From: Acidobacteriota bacterium | GTDB taxonomy: Bacteria; Acidobacteriota; Terriglobia; Terriglobales; Acidobacteriaceae | Direction of reading: 5' to 3' | Assembly: GCA_021781255.1 (NCBI GenBank) | Contig: JAJXXG010000442.1 | Location: 1 to 6,711, forward strand | DNA length: 6,711 nt | Shown here: positions 1 through 6,111 of the stretch, piece after piece | Layout of the letters: every line of letters starts with the position of its first letter | How positions within the stretch are numbered: position 1 is the first letter of the stretch | Translations under genes and position numbers: made by a program | Notes under the pieces: generated by a model | The model's input: the letters and a program-made list of their open reading frames with translations, nothing else | Told to the model about the DNA's origin: nothing | The model's database searches: none

Positions 1-580
1 TCGGAATTGCGTCTCTGAACTTGACGTCACCCAAATTCTCAACCTGAGCAACTGCCAGATCCACCCACGAGATAAACTCCCGAGCAAAAAAGATGTGGAG
101 ATTGGGCTTTGATAGCTGTTTGGATTTGAACCTTGAGTGGATTTCGGCCCACTTTCCTATTTCCCGGATCTGGCCTAATTCCTCGTCTGTTATACCTTCC
201 TTATCGAGTACAGATTGAAGCTCTTCTTTGGACAGCGACCATTCCGCCGCTAATGCCTGCTTGAATTCCACAGTCTTTTCGTCTTCGTAATCTCCTGACA
301 CCGAGCTCCATGATTCATTAGTTCCCGTTTCCGAAAATTTTTGGGATCGCATAGAGGGCAGGCTCTGCTGACCGAGAATCTGCAGAATCCTATTCATAAC
401 AATCTGAGACGATTGTTCTCTACTTGCCCGTAAGGCAGGCTCCAGGTCTTTGTACCTAGCCTCGTTCTCCACGTTGAATTCGGTCCCAAGCCGCGGATTC
501 TCGAAAAGTTCTGCAATGCCTTCAGGGCAACGTTCGTACAGATTAACGAAGCTATTAAGTTGGCTCGAAAAATCGCTCAT
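1..580 (-). CDS. Unrecognised protein, 3' end cut by window edge
   Basis: An open frame starts with ATG at 580-578 and continues without a stop through 193 codons to the window edge. It begins MSDFSSQLNSFVNLYERCPE. I do not recognise the family. The product is hydrophilic, rich in Glu, Ser and Gln, and probably mostly helical, with no signal peptide or membrane segment in the visible part. The start is supported by GAGG at 589-586, five bases before the ATG. It lies only 10 nt after the hslV stop, so the two genes are probably co-transcribed and perhaps translationally coupled. Its composition differs from its neighbours: about 47% G+C in the first 120 bases by hand count, with several AGA, AGG, ATA and TTA codons. 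That suggests later acquisition. It is not HslU, whose N-terminus and Walker A motif are absent. The gene call is fairly sure; the function is unknown. Confidence 0.75.
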   Translation of the reverse strand, partial: MSDFSSQLNSFVNLYERCPEGIAELFENPRLGTEFNVENEARYKDLEPALRASREQSSQIVMNRILQILGQQSLPSMRSQKFSETGTNESWSSVSGDYEDEKTVEFKQALAAEWSLSKEELQSVLDKEGITDEELGQIREIGKWAEIHSRFKSKQLSKPNLHIFFAREFISWVDLAVAQVENLGDVKFRDAIP

Positions 581-590
581 CCTAGCCTCA

Positions 591-1175
591 TTAGCTCTTC
601 AGCTCCTCAATCGTTACGTGGTCGTTGGTGTAAATGCAGATCTCGCCGGCAATCTTCATCGCTTTTTCGGCAATCTCGCACGCGCTCAGTTCGGTGTTCT
701 CCATCAGCGCGCGCGCGGCGGCCGTGGCATAACTGCCGCCGCTGCCAATGGCAGCGATCTGCTCGTCGGGGTCAATCACATCGCCCGAGCCGGAAATCAA
801 AAACGTCTGCTGCGTGTCGGCCACCACCAGCAGCGCCTCAAGGTTGCGCAGCATCTTGTCCGTCCGCCAGTCCTTGGCCAGCTCCACGGCGGCACGGTTC
901 AGGTTGCCCGCAAACTGCTCCAGCTTGGCCTCAAAGCGGGCAAAAAGTGAAAACGCATCGGCGGTGGACCCGGCGAACCCGGCCAGGATCTTGTCCTGGT
1001 AAAGCCGGCGAATCTTCTTGGCCGAGTGCTTCAGCACGTGGTCGCCAAAGGTCACCTGGCCGTCGGCGGCCATCACCACCTGACCATTGCGGCGCACGCA
1101 AATCACCGTGGTGGAGCGAATGCGCGGGGCTTTTGTCGCGGATTTTGCTGCTCTGCTCTGCTTGTTCACACTCAA
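591..1175 (-). CDS. hslV: HslV (ClpQ), peptidase subunit of the HslUV ATP-dependent protease
   Basis: HslV forms a double hexameric ring, a bacterial relative of proteasome beta subunits, and degrades proteins unfolded by the HslU ATPase in the cytoplasm. The mature-like sequence starts [10 protein letters not shown], matching E. coli TTIVSVRRNG. Counting from that Thr as 1, Asp17, Lys28 and Lys33 fall where E. coli HslV has them. Further family blocks are [35 protein letters not shown] and ICIYTN near the C-terminus. The catalytic Thr is not next to an initiator Met. With the chosen TTG start (1175) it is residue 22, so a roughly 21-residue propeptide must be removed. TTG was chosen because GAAGG lies seven bases upstream; in-frame alternatives are ATG at 1196 and 1271 and GTG at 1169. 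The protein is 194 aa, with a 173-aa mature part close to E. coli length. hslU does not follow. Identity is very sure, the exact start less so. Confidence 0.95.
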   Translation of the reverse strand: MSVNKQSRAAKSATKAPRIRSTTVICVRRNGQVVMAADGQVTFGDHVLKHSAKKIRRLYQDKILAGFAGSTADAFSLFARFEAKLEQFAGNLNRAAVELAKDWRTDKMLRNLEALLVVADTQQTFLISGSGDVIDPDEQIAAIGSGGSYATAAARALMENTELSACEIAEKAMKIAGEICIYTNDHVTIEELKS

Positions 1176-1182
1176 GGAAACA

Positions 1183-1187
1183 CCTTC
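1183..1187 (-). promoter_or_regulatory. Ribosome binding site supporting a TTG start of hslV
   Basis: On the minus strand GAAGG is followed by seven bases and then TTG at 1175. The upstream ATG at 1196 has GGGAG directly abutting it, which is too close to act as a Shine-Dalgarno site. The candidate -10 box at 1207-1202 would also put the transcript start near 1195, on or just inside that ATG. Both points favour TTG 1175, but this is inference. Confidence 0.4.
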
Positions 1188-1201
1188 AAGACGCATCTCC
1201 C

Positions 1202-1207
1202 AGTATA
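1202..1207 (-). promoter_or_regulatory. Candidate -10 box for hslV
   Basis: The minus strand reads TATACT here, five of six matches to TATAAT. There is no good -35 hexamer 16-18 bases upstream; the 9-bp tandem repeat occupies that position instead. The promoter might depend on an activator or an alternative sigma factor. The assignment rests on motif and position only. Confidence 0.35.
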
Positions 1208-1218
1208 GGGCAATCAAC

Positions 1219-1236
1219 CGGGTTAAGCGGGTTAAG
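1219..1236. repeat. Perfect 9-bp tandem repeat in the divergent promoter region
   Basis: The plus strand has CGGGTTAAG twice, back to back, at 1219-1227 and 1228-1236 (CTTAACCCG on the minus strand). It sits where the -35 region of the hslV promoter should be and about 25 bp upstream of the candidate -35 box of the M16 operon. It could be a pair of binding sites for a regulator acting on one or both units. The repeat is directly visible; its role is a guess. Confidence 0.5.
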
Positions 1237-1258
1237 CTCGCGCAACAGCGCTGACCGT

Positions 1259-1287
1259 TTGACGCCCTCACCGCGCCCGGCTAGCTT
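1259..1287 (+). promoter_or_regulatory. Candidate sigma-70-type promoter of the M16/glmU-like operon
   Basis: TTGACG at 1259-1264 matches the -35 consensus in five of six positions. Exactly 17 bases later, TAGCTT at 1282-1287 keeps the conserved T, A and final T of a -10 box. The transcript would start near 1294, leaving a leader of about 40 nt before the ATG at 1334. The -35 is good and the -10 is weak. Confidence 0.4.
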
Positions 1288-1333
1288 GGAAGAGAGCGGG
1301 GGTAGCACTCGACCCCTGCGCCAAGGAGCAGGG

Positions 1334-2965
1334 ATGCAGAACAGACTCTCCCCCCGGTTCAGTTCCGGGACCAGCAGATGGGCATGCGCAACCATTGCGG
1401 TCTTTGCGCTTGGAACCTCCGGCTGGGGCAGTGCACAGCAGATGCCGATGCAACCGGGCAGCACAACGCAAACCCAGGCGATGCAGGGCCAGGCGAAAGA
1501 TCACCCTTATCTGAAGCGTTTTGACAAGGAAATCACCGTCAAGGTGCTGCCCAACGGACTCACGCTTATCCTTTGCGAGCGGCCGGAAGCGCCGGTGTTC
1601 AGCTATGACACCTTTATTGATGCAGGCGACGTGAATGACCCGTCCGGCGAGAGTGGCCTGGCCCACATGTTTGAGCACCTGGCCTTCAAAGGCACCAGCC
1701 AGATTGGCACCAAAGACTGGCCCGCGGAAAAACAAGCCTTGGCCAAGGTGGAAGCTGCCAACAATGCCTACGAGGCCGAGTATCGGAATCCCAAGGGCAG
1801 CAACCCCCAGAAGCTTGAAGAGCTGCACAAGGCTTTTCTAGCCGCCCAGGCTGAGGCGGAGAAGTACGTCATACCCAATCAATTCAGCGAAGTGGCCCAG
1901 GCCAACGGCGCACACGGCCTGAACGCTGAGACCGGCCTGGACAGCACGCAATACTACTGGTCGATGCCTGTCAACCGCTTGCAGCTTTGGGCATGGATGG
2001 AGAGTAGCCGGCTGGCCGACACGGTTCCGCGCGAGTTTTACAAGGAGCGCTCTGTGGTGATGGAGGAGCGCCGCATGCGCATCGATTCCAGTCCTATCGG
2101 TCGATTGCTTGAGCAGTTTCTGGCCACGGCCTATGTGGCGCAGGACTACGGTCGCAGCGGCATTGGCTGGCCCAGCGAGGTGAGCCAGATTACCGCAACC
2201 GAGGCGATGGCCTTCCACAAGAAGTATTACGTGGGTTCGAATATCGTTGTCGCCGTTGTGGGCGACGTGAATGTCGACAAGGACCTGCCCATGCTGGAGA
2301 AATACTTCAGCCGCGTCCCTGCCGGACCCAAACCGTTGAAGTCGACCACCGTCGAGCCCAAGCAGTTTGCGGAAAAATCCGTCATTGTTCGCGAGGCCAC
2401 CCAACCCTTTTACATCGAGGGCTATCACCGGCCGAACTACCGCAGCCCTGATGATGCCGTCTACGATGCAATTTCTGACATCATGTCCAACGGACGCGTC
2501 TCGCGGCTCTACCGTGACATGGTGGAGAAGCAGCAGATTGCCGCAGAGGCCGGGGGATTCAGCCCCTATCCCGGCGAAAAGTATCCCAGCCTCTTTGCCT
2601 TTTATGCCTTCCCGCTGCCTGGCCACACGCCGGCAGAGATGCGCGCGGCGATTCACAAAGAGATTGAACGGCTGAAAACCACGGACGTGACCGACCAGGA
2701 GTTGGAGATGTTCAAGACCCGTGCCCGCGCGGATCTGCTGCGCGGATTGAACAGCAATCAGGGCCTGGCCAACGCGCTGGCCGAGTACCAGACACGCTAC
2801 GGAGACTGGCGAGAGCTCTTTCTGCAACTTGACCGCATTGACAAGGTAACCAAGGCTGACATTCGGCGCGTGGCGAATGAGACGTTTGTGCCATCGAACC
2901 GCACCAGTGCGCAGATTGATTTTGTAGCTCCCAATGCAGCCGGCAAGAACGGAGGTGCGCAATGA
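1334..2965 (+). CDS. Secreted M16 family zinc metallopeptidase (catalytic subunit)
   Basis: This is a 543-aa peptidase of the pitrilysin / mitochondrial processing peptidase family, predicted to act outside the cytoplasm. The ATG at 1334 has AAGGAG at 1323-1328, five bases upstream. A signal peptide is visible: basic start, hydrophobic stretch at residues 16-31, probable cleavage after GSA at 34. A Gln/Met-rich linker follows (35-55). The N-terminal M16 domain carries the inverted zinc motif HMFEH at 111-115. The third ligand is most likely Glu245 in ERSVVMEE (238-245). The motif-to-ligand distance is longer than usual because of a Lys/Glu/Ala-rich insertion at about 122-180. NAETGLDSTQYYWSMP (197-212) is the typical substrate-edge block. 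A second, non-catalytic M16 domain fills the C-terminal half, with GRVSRLYRDM near its middle. The stop overlaps the start of the next gene by 4 bp. Family is sure; the substrate is unknown. Confidence 0.93.
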   Translation: MQNRLSPRFSSGTSRWACATIAVFALGTSGWGSAQQMPMQPGSTTQTQAMQGQAKDHPYLKRFDKEITVKVLPNGLTLILCERPEAPVFSYDTFIDAGDVNDPSGESGLAHMFEHLAFKGTSQIGTKDWPAEKQALAKVEAANNAYEAEYRNPKGSNPQKLEELHKAFLAAQAEAEKYVIPNQFSEVAQANGAHGLNAETGLDSTQYYWSMPVNRLQLWAWMESSRLADTVPREFYKERSVVMEERRMRIDSSPIGRLLEQFLATAYVAQDYGRSGIGWPSEVSQITATEAMAFHKKYYVGSNIVVAVVGDVNVDKDLPMLEKYFSRVPAGPKPLKSTTVEPKQFAEKSVIVREATQPFYIEGYHRPNYRSPDDAVYDAISDIMSNGRVSRLYRDMVEKQQIAAEAGGFSPYPGEKYPSLFAFYAFPLPGHTPAEMRAAIHKEIERLKTTDVTDQELEMFKTRARADLLRGLNSNQGLANALAEYQTRYGDWRELFLQLDRIDKVTKADIRRVANETFVPSNRTSAQIDFVAPNAAGKNGGAQ

Positions 2966-4446
2966 ACGCAGCCATGCTCAAACGCGCTTCCCGCAGCATA
3001 TTGGCCATTGCAGCCCTAGCCGCACTGCTAGCGCCTGCCGCATTGCACGCGCAACAGCCCGAGCCATGGAAGAAGATTCCCATTCCTGCTCTGCCGGCCT
3101 TCCATCCGCATGAGCCCGTTCGTATCGAGCTCAAGAACGGCATTGTTCTCTTCCTGCAGGAGGATCACGAGCTCCCCTTCGTCAGCGGCTCGGTCTCTAT
3201 TCCCGGCGGCTCGCGCAACGAGCCCGAGGACAAGGCCGGACTCGTCGACATCTATGGCATGGCCTGGCGCACCAGCGGCAGTGACAAGATGAGCGGCGAT
3301 GAGATGGATGACTACCTGGCCCAGCGTGCGGCGCACATTGAGACCGGCGGCGACGTCGACTCCACGGCGCTCTCCTGGGACTCGCTCACCGCCGATTCCG
3401 GCAAGGTCTATGACCTCGCGATGGATCTGCTCTTCCATCCCAGGTTCAGCCAGGCCAAGCTCATGCTGGCCAAGCAGCAGGAGGCCACCGGCATCGTCCG
3501 CCGCAACGACGACGAGAACGACATTGCATATCGCGAGTCTGACAAGCTGGTTTACGGCGTCCACAGCCCCTACACGCGGCAACCGGAGCTGGCGACCATC
3601 GCCAACATCTCGCTGGCCGACTTGCAGGCGTGGCACGACCGCACCCTGCGCGGCAAACTCATCGTCAGTGTCAGCGGCGACTTTAATCTCGCGGACATGG
3701 AAGCCCGACTGCGTGCCACCTTTGGCAGTCTGCCGTCCGTTGTGCCCAATACACCGCTGCATCTTACCTTCCCCGGCCCCACGCCCGGCGTCTACTTCAT
3801 CAACAAGAGCGATGTGAACCAGTCCAACATCCAGATTGTTGGTATCGGCACGTTGCGCAACAATCCGGATGTTCCTGCCCTTGCCGTGATGAATGACATC
3901 CTCGGCGGCGGCTTTGGCAGTCGGCTCTTCCAAACTGTGCGCACAAAGCTTGGCCTGGCCTATGCCGTCGGCGGCGGGCTCGGGTTTGACTACGACCATC
4001 CGGCTCCCTTCCGCGTTGAGGTGCTCACCAAGAGTGCCTCCACCGTGGAAGCCACGAAGGCCGCGCTCGCCGAGATCTCCAGCCTTACCTCGCAGCCATT
4101 CACGCAAGCGGAACTGAAGCGCGGCAAAGATGACCTGCTGAATTCCTTCCTCTTCCGCTATGACACGCGAGGCAAGGTGCTTGCCGACCGGGTGCTGCTC
4201 GAGTTCTACGGCTATCCGCCGGATTACCTTGAGACCTACAAGGCCGGCATTGAAAAGGTGACCGTCGCCGATCTCGAGCGCGTGGCAAAGAAATACATCC
4301 ACCCTGCCAAGTACGCAATCATGGTTGTCGGCAATCAGGCACAGATTCAACCGGGCCTGAGCGCGCTCGACATGGGCCCAGTCCATCCCATCGACATCAC
4401 TATTCCGATGCCGAAACACGAACCACCCTCGGAGAAGAGACCGTGA
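2962..4446 (+). CDS. Secreted M16 family protein without zinc site (non-catalytic partner)
   Basis: This 494-aa M16 homologue starts inside the previous stop (ATGA overlap) and has a strong GGAGGT site at 2951-2956. The signal peptide has a Lys/Arg start, an Ala/Leu-rich core at 13-27 and probable cleavage after ALHA at residue 30. The N-terminal domain keeps the fold landmarks (LKNGIVLFLQEDHELPFV, then SIPGGSRNEP). Where the active partner has HMFEH, residues 96-100 read DIYGM, so all three motif positions are changed. The C-terminal domain keeps the conserved SRLFQTVR...GLAYAVGGG block (320-339), including Arg327 and Tyr334, which in M16 proteins help bind substrate. M16B peptidases commonly work as an active plus an inactive subunit, so this is probably the obligate partner of the upstream gene in a heterodimer. 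Family is sure; the pairing is inferred from synteny and the motif loss. Confidence 0.92.
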   Translation: MNAAMLKRASRSILAIAALAALLAPAALHAQQPEPWKKIPIPALPAFHPHEPVRIELKNGIVLFLQEDHELPFVSGSVSIPGGSRNEPEDKAGLVDIYGMAWRTSGSDKMSGDEMDDYLAQRAAHIETGGDVDSTALSWDSLTADSGKVYDLAMDLLFHPRFSQAKLMLAKQQEATGIVRRNDDENDIAYRESDKLVYGVHSPYTRQPELATIANISLADLQAWHDRTLRGKLIVSVSGDFNLADMEARLRATFGSLPSVVPNTPLHLTFPGPTPGVYFINKSDVNQSNIQIVGIGTLRNNPDVPALAVMNDILGGGFGSRLFQTVRTKLGLAYAVGGGLGFDYDHPAPFRVEVLTKSASTVEATKAALAEISSLTSQPFTQAELKRGKDDLLNSFLFRYDTRGKVLADRVLLEFYGYPPDYLETYKAGIEKVTVADLERVAKKYIHPAKYAIMVVGNQAQIQPGLSALDMGPVHPIDITIPMPKHEPPSEKRP

Positions 4447-5735
4447 GCAAGCCGTCAGGCCGCGGCCGGCAATCGCGAAAGCTGGCCGTGGTCATTCTCG
4501 CTCCTGCCAACGGGGCGCAGTTTCGCTCGCGCCGCCCCAAAGCGCTGCATGAGGCCGGTGGCCGCACGCTGCTTGGCCATGCACTCGCGGCGGCTTCCGG
4601 GCTAGCCCCATTGGACAATCTGTTTGTTGTTGTTGGTCATCAGGCCGCACAGGTGCGGCAGGCCTTTGCGGACACAGGCATTCAGTTTATTGAGCAGAAT
4701 CGGCAGAGCGGCTTGCTTCACGCATTGCAATCAGCACGCAAATCCCTTTCTGGATTCGACCACCTGCTCATTTTTGCCGGTGATCTGCCACTTCTTCGCA
4801 TTGAGACTCTCGCGCATCTTTTTCAGGCACATCGCAAACGACGTGCGGCCATGACCATGCTTTCCGCACCTCATGGGTCAGTGGTCATTGCCATTCAATC
4901 GCGGGCGCTACTGAAGCATGCGGGCAAAGCCCGTGATCTCACTGCCCTCTTCGAACTACTACGCGCGGCAGGAGAGCGCGTTGCATCCGTGGAACCAGCC
5001 GATTCAGCAGAACTCCGTGCGCCTGAATCTCTGGCTGATCTCGCTGCCCTCGACTCCGAGCTACGCACAGCAACAGCACGCCGTCTGATGACCTCGGGGA
5101 TCACCATCTATCGCCCGGAGACCTGTGTCTTTGATGCCGATGTGGAAGCAGCGCCCGGCACAATCATCGAGCCGTTTGTGCAGCTTCTGGGCAACACGAA
5201 AATCGGCTCCGACTGCCGCATCCGCTCCTATACGGTGATTGAAAACTGCACGCTCGGCAGCGACGTGGTTGTGCGCCAGTCCTGCGTGCTGGCAGAAAGC
5301 ACCATCGACGACGGTGCCCGCATAGGCCCCTTCGCCCATCTGCGCCCCGGCAGCGAGATTGGCCCCGAAGTCCATATCGGCAACTTTGTGGAAACCAAAA
5401 AAGCGCGTCTGGGCAAGGGCGTGAAGGCCAGCCATCTTACATATCTGGGCGATGCCGTGGTTGGCGCGGGCACCAATGTAGGCGCTGGCGTCATCACCTG
5501 CAACTACGACGGCAAGAACAAGCACACCACACAGATCGGCCAGGGCGTCTTCGTCGGCAGCGATTCCACGCTCGTCGCACCAGTCACAATTGAGGATGGA
5601 GCATACATCGGCGCCGGCTCCTGCATCACTCGGCCCGTGCCCGCCGGATCGCTCGCTGTGGCACGTGCCCACCAGGTGGTAAAGGAAGGTTGGGTGGCAG
5701 CACGTCGCGAACGACAGAAGCAGCGCAACGATTAA
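4443..5735 (+). CDS. glmU: GlmU-like protein: intact acetyltransferase domain, degenerate uridyltransferase domain
   Basis: This 430-aa protein starts at GTG 4443 inside the previous stop (GTGA overlap), with GGAG at 4431-4434. Normal GlmU (456 aa in E. coli) acetylates glucosamine-1-phosphate and then transfers UMP to make UDP-GlcNAc. The C-terminal left-handed beta-helix (about 230-420) aligns with E. coli at a constant offset of 32. Arg301, Lys319, His331, Tyr334, Asn345, Asn354 and Lys360 match R333, K351, H363, Y366, N377, N386 and K392, so acetyltransferase activity is expected. The N-terminal domain (14-210) is recognisable (VVILA, PKALHEAGG, AGDLPLL) but damaged. The AGKGTRM loop reads PANGAQF at 21-27, replacing the catalytic Arg. 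GTGHA is altered to GLLHA. About 40 residues containing the GYGRI, IVE and EINTG blocks are missing. The GVNN metal site is RAPES. Asp114 and Lys33 remain. The frame is fully open, so it is not a pseudogene. Uridyl transfer is probably lost. A complete GlmU may exist elsewhere in the genome. Confidence 0.88.
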   Translation: MSKPSGRGRQSRKLAVVILAPANGAQFRSRRPKALHEAGGRTLLGHALAAASGLAPLDNLFVVVGHQAAQVRQAFADTGIQFIEQNRQSGLLHALQSARKSLSGFDHLLIFAGDLPLLRIETLAHLFQAHRKRRAAMTMLSAPHGSVVIAIQSRALLKHAGKARDLTALFELLRAAGERVASVEPADSAELRAPESLADLAALDSELRTATARRLMTSGITIYRPETCVFDADVEAAPGTIIEPFVQLLGNTKIGSDCRIRSYTVIENCTLGSDVVVRQSCVLAESTIDDGARIGPFAHLRPGSEIGPEVHIGNFVETKKARLGKGVKASHLTYLGDAVVGAGTNVGAGVITCNYDGKNKHTTQIGQGVFVGSDSTLVAPVTIEDGAYIGAGSCITRPVPAGSLAVARAHQVVKEGWVAARRERQKQRND

Positions 5736-5769
5736 ACCCCGGCCCTCCTGATTCGATCACCAGGAAGAC

Positions 5770-5789
5770 TGTTTGCGAATTCGTAAACA
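5770..5789. promoter_or_regulatory. 20-bp near-perfect palindrome, candidate operator or transcript-end hairpin
   Basis: TGTTTGCGAATTCGTAAACA is symmetric in nine of ten base pairs; the exception is G5775 opposite T5784. As DNA it resembles a dimeric repressor operator. As RNA it would fold into an 8-bp stem closed by an AAUU loop, with the exception forming a G-U pair. It begins 35 bases after the stop of the GlmU-like gene. No T-run follows on either side, so a standard intrinsic terminator is unlikely. Confidence 0.45.
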
Positions 5790-6014
5790 TGACCTTGGAA
5801 TCATTAAATGATGAGGTACTTCTGCCGGAATCCCTTGCACCATGTGCGATGCTGGCGTAACTTCACAGTTATCAAGGTGCAGACGGCAACGGATTGGGGC
5901 CAGACCGCGCAGATCTTCTGAAAATCGGCTCTGCATGAAGCGATTCCCCCGCCGGATTCTAGTTTTCCTGTCCGCTGCCTGTCGGCTGAGCTCGTTTCAG
6001 TGTGGATACCCCGT

Positions 6015-6032
6015 CTCCGCATTGTCGCGGAG
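6015..6032 (+). other. GC-rich hairpin upstream of the response regulator
   Basis: CTCCGC (6015-6020) and GCGGAG (6027-6032) form a perfect 6-bp stem with a 6-nt loop. No T-run follows. The CTCC arm could instead pair with GGAG at 6052-6055, the only purine-rich site upstream of the ATG at 6069. A leader role is possible but speculative. Confidence 0.3.
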
Positions 6033-6061
6033 TCTGACTAGAATGGATGAGGGAGATCGCC

Positions 6062-6111
6062 GGTCTGGATGGCACACGGTCTGGCAAAACGGTTAAGAGT
6101 TATGGGTCTGG
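6062..6111. repeat. Three copies of GGTCTGG around the response regulator start
   Basis: GGTCTGG occurs at 6062-6068, 6078-6084 and 6105-6111. The first two extend to CGGTCTGG and the last two to GGTCTGGC. The spacing is 16 and then 27 bp. If translation starts at 6102, the first two copies lie in the leader. They may be regulator binding sites or chance repeats. Confidence 0.3.

Larger units (their letters stand above)
5736..6068. other. Intergenic stretch without a convincing gene
   Basis: About 330 bp separate the operon from the response regulator gene. Open frames here are short, lack ribosome binding sites and encode low-complexity Arg/Ser-rich peptides. Structure visible by eye: a 20-bp near-palindrome at 5770-5789, an 11-bp palindrome TCATTAAATGA at 5801-5811, and a GC-rich hairpin at 6015-6032. 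No terminator with a T-run follows the operon, and I see no clear sigma-70 promoter for the next gene. Confidence 0.55.

Noticed and set aside
560..1333. An open frame that would extend the first M16 peptidase by 258 residues at its N-terminus
   Set aside because: It runs antisense to hslV, is Arg/Ser/Pro-rich without domain features, and the ATG at 1334 has a well-placed AAGGAG and is followed directly by a signal peptide.
1838..2962. A 374-codon minus-strand open frame opposite the first M16 gene
   Set aside because: Same reasoning: it is fully antisense to a well-supported gene and shows no recognisable motifs.
3028..4419. A 463-codon open frame on the minus strand opposite the second M16 gene
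   Set aside because: The plus-strand gene has clear M16 homology, a signal peptide and a strong ribosome binding site. Long antisense frames are common opposite GC-rich genes, and this translation shows no recognisable family.
4443..5107. The GlmU-like gene as a frameshifted or decaying pseudogene
   Set aside because: The reading frame is open throughout, the acetyltransferase residues are all kept at a constant offset, and the ribosome binding site and 4-bp coupling to the upstream gene are intact.
5746..5765. Inverted repeat TCCTG...CAGGA right after the GlmU-like gene as a terminator
   Set aside because: The stem is only 5 bp with a 10-nt loop and no T-run follows.
6070..6086. Sigma-54-like element TGGCACACGGTCTGGCA upstream of the second possible response regulator start
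   Set aside because: The GG to GC spacing is 11 rather than 10 bases, a change known to abolish sigma-54 promoters, and the element may lie inside the coding region.
5842..6096. An 84-codon plus-strand frame in the spacer before the response regulator
   Set aside because: It has no ribosome binding site, an Arg/Ser-rich low-information sequence, and overlaps the start of the response regulator in another frame.
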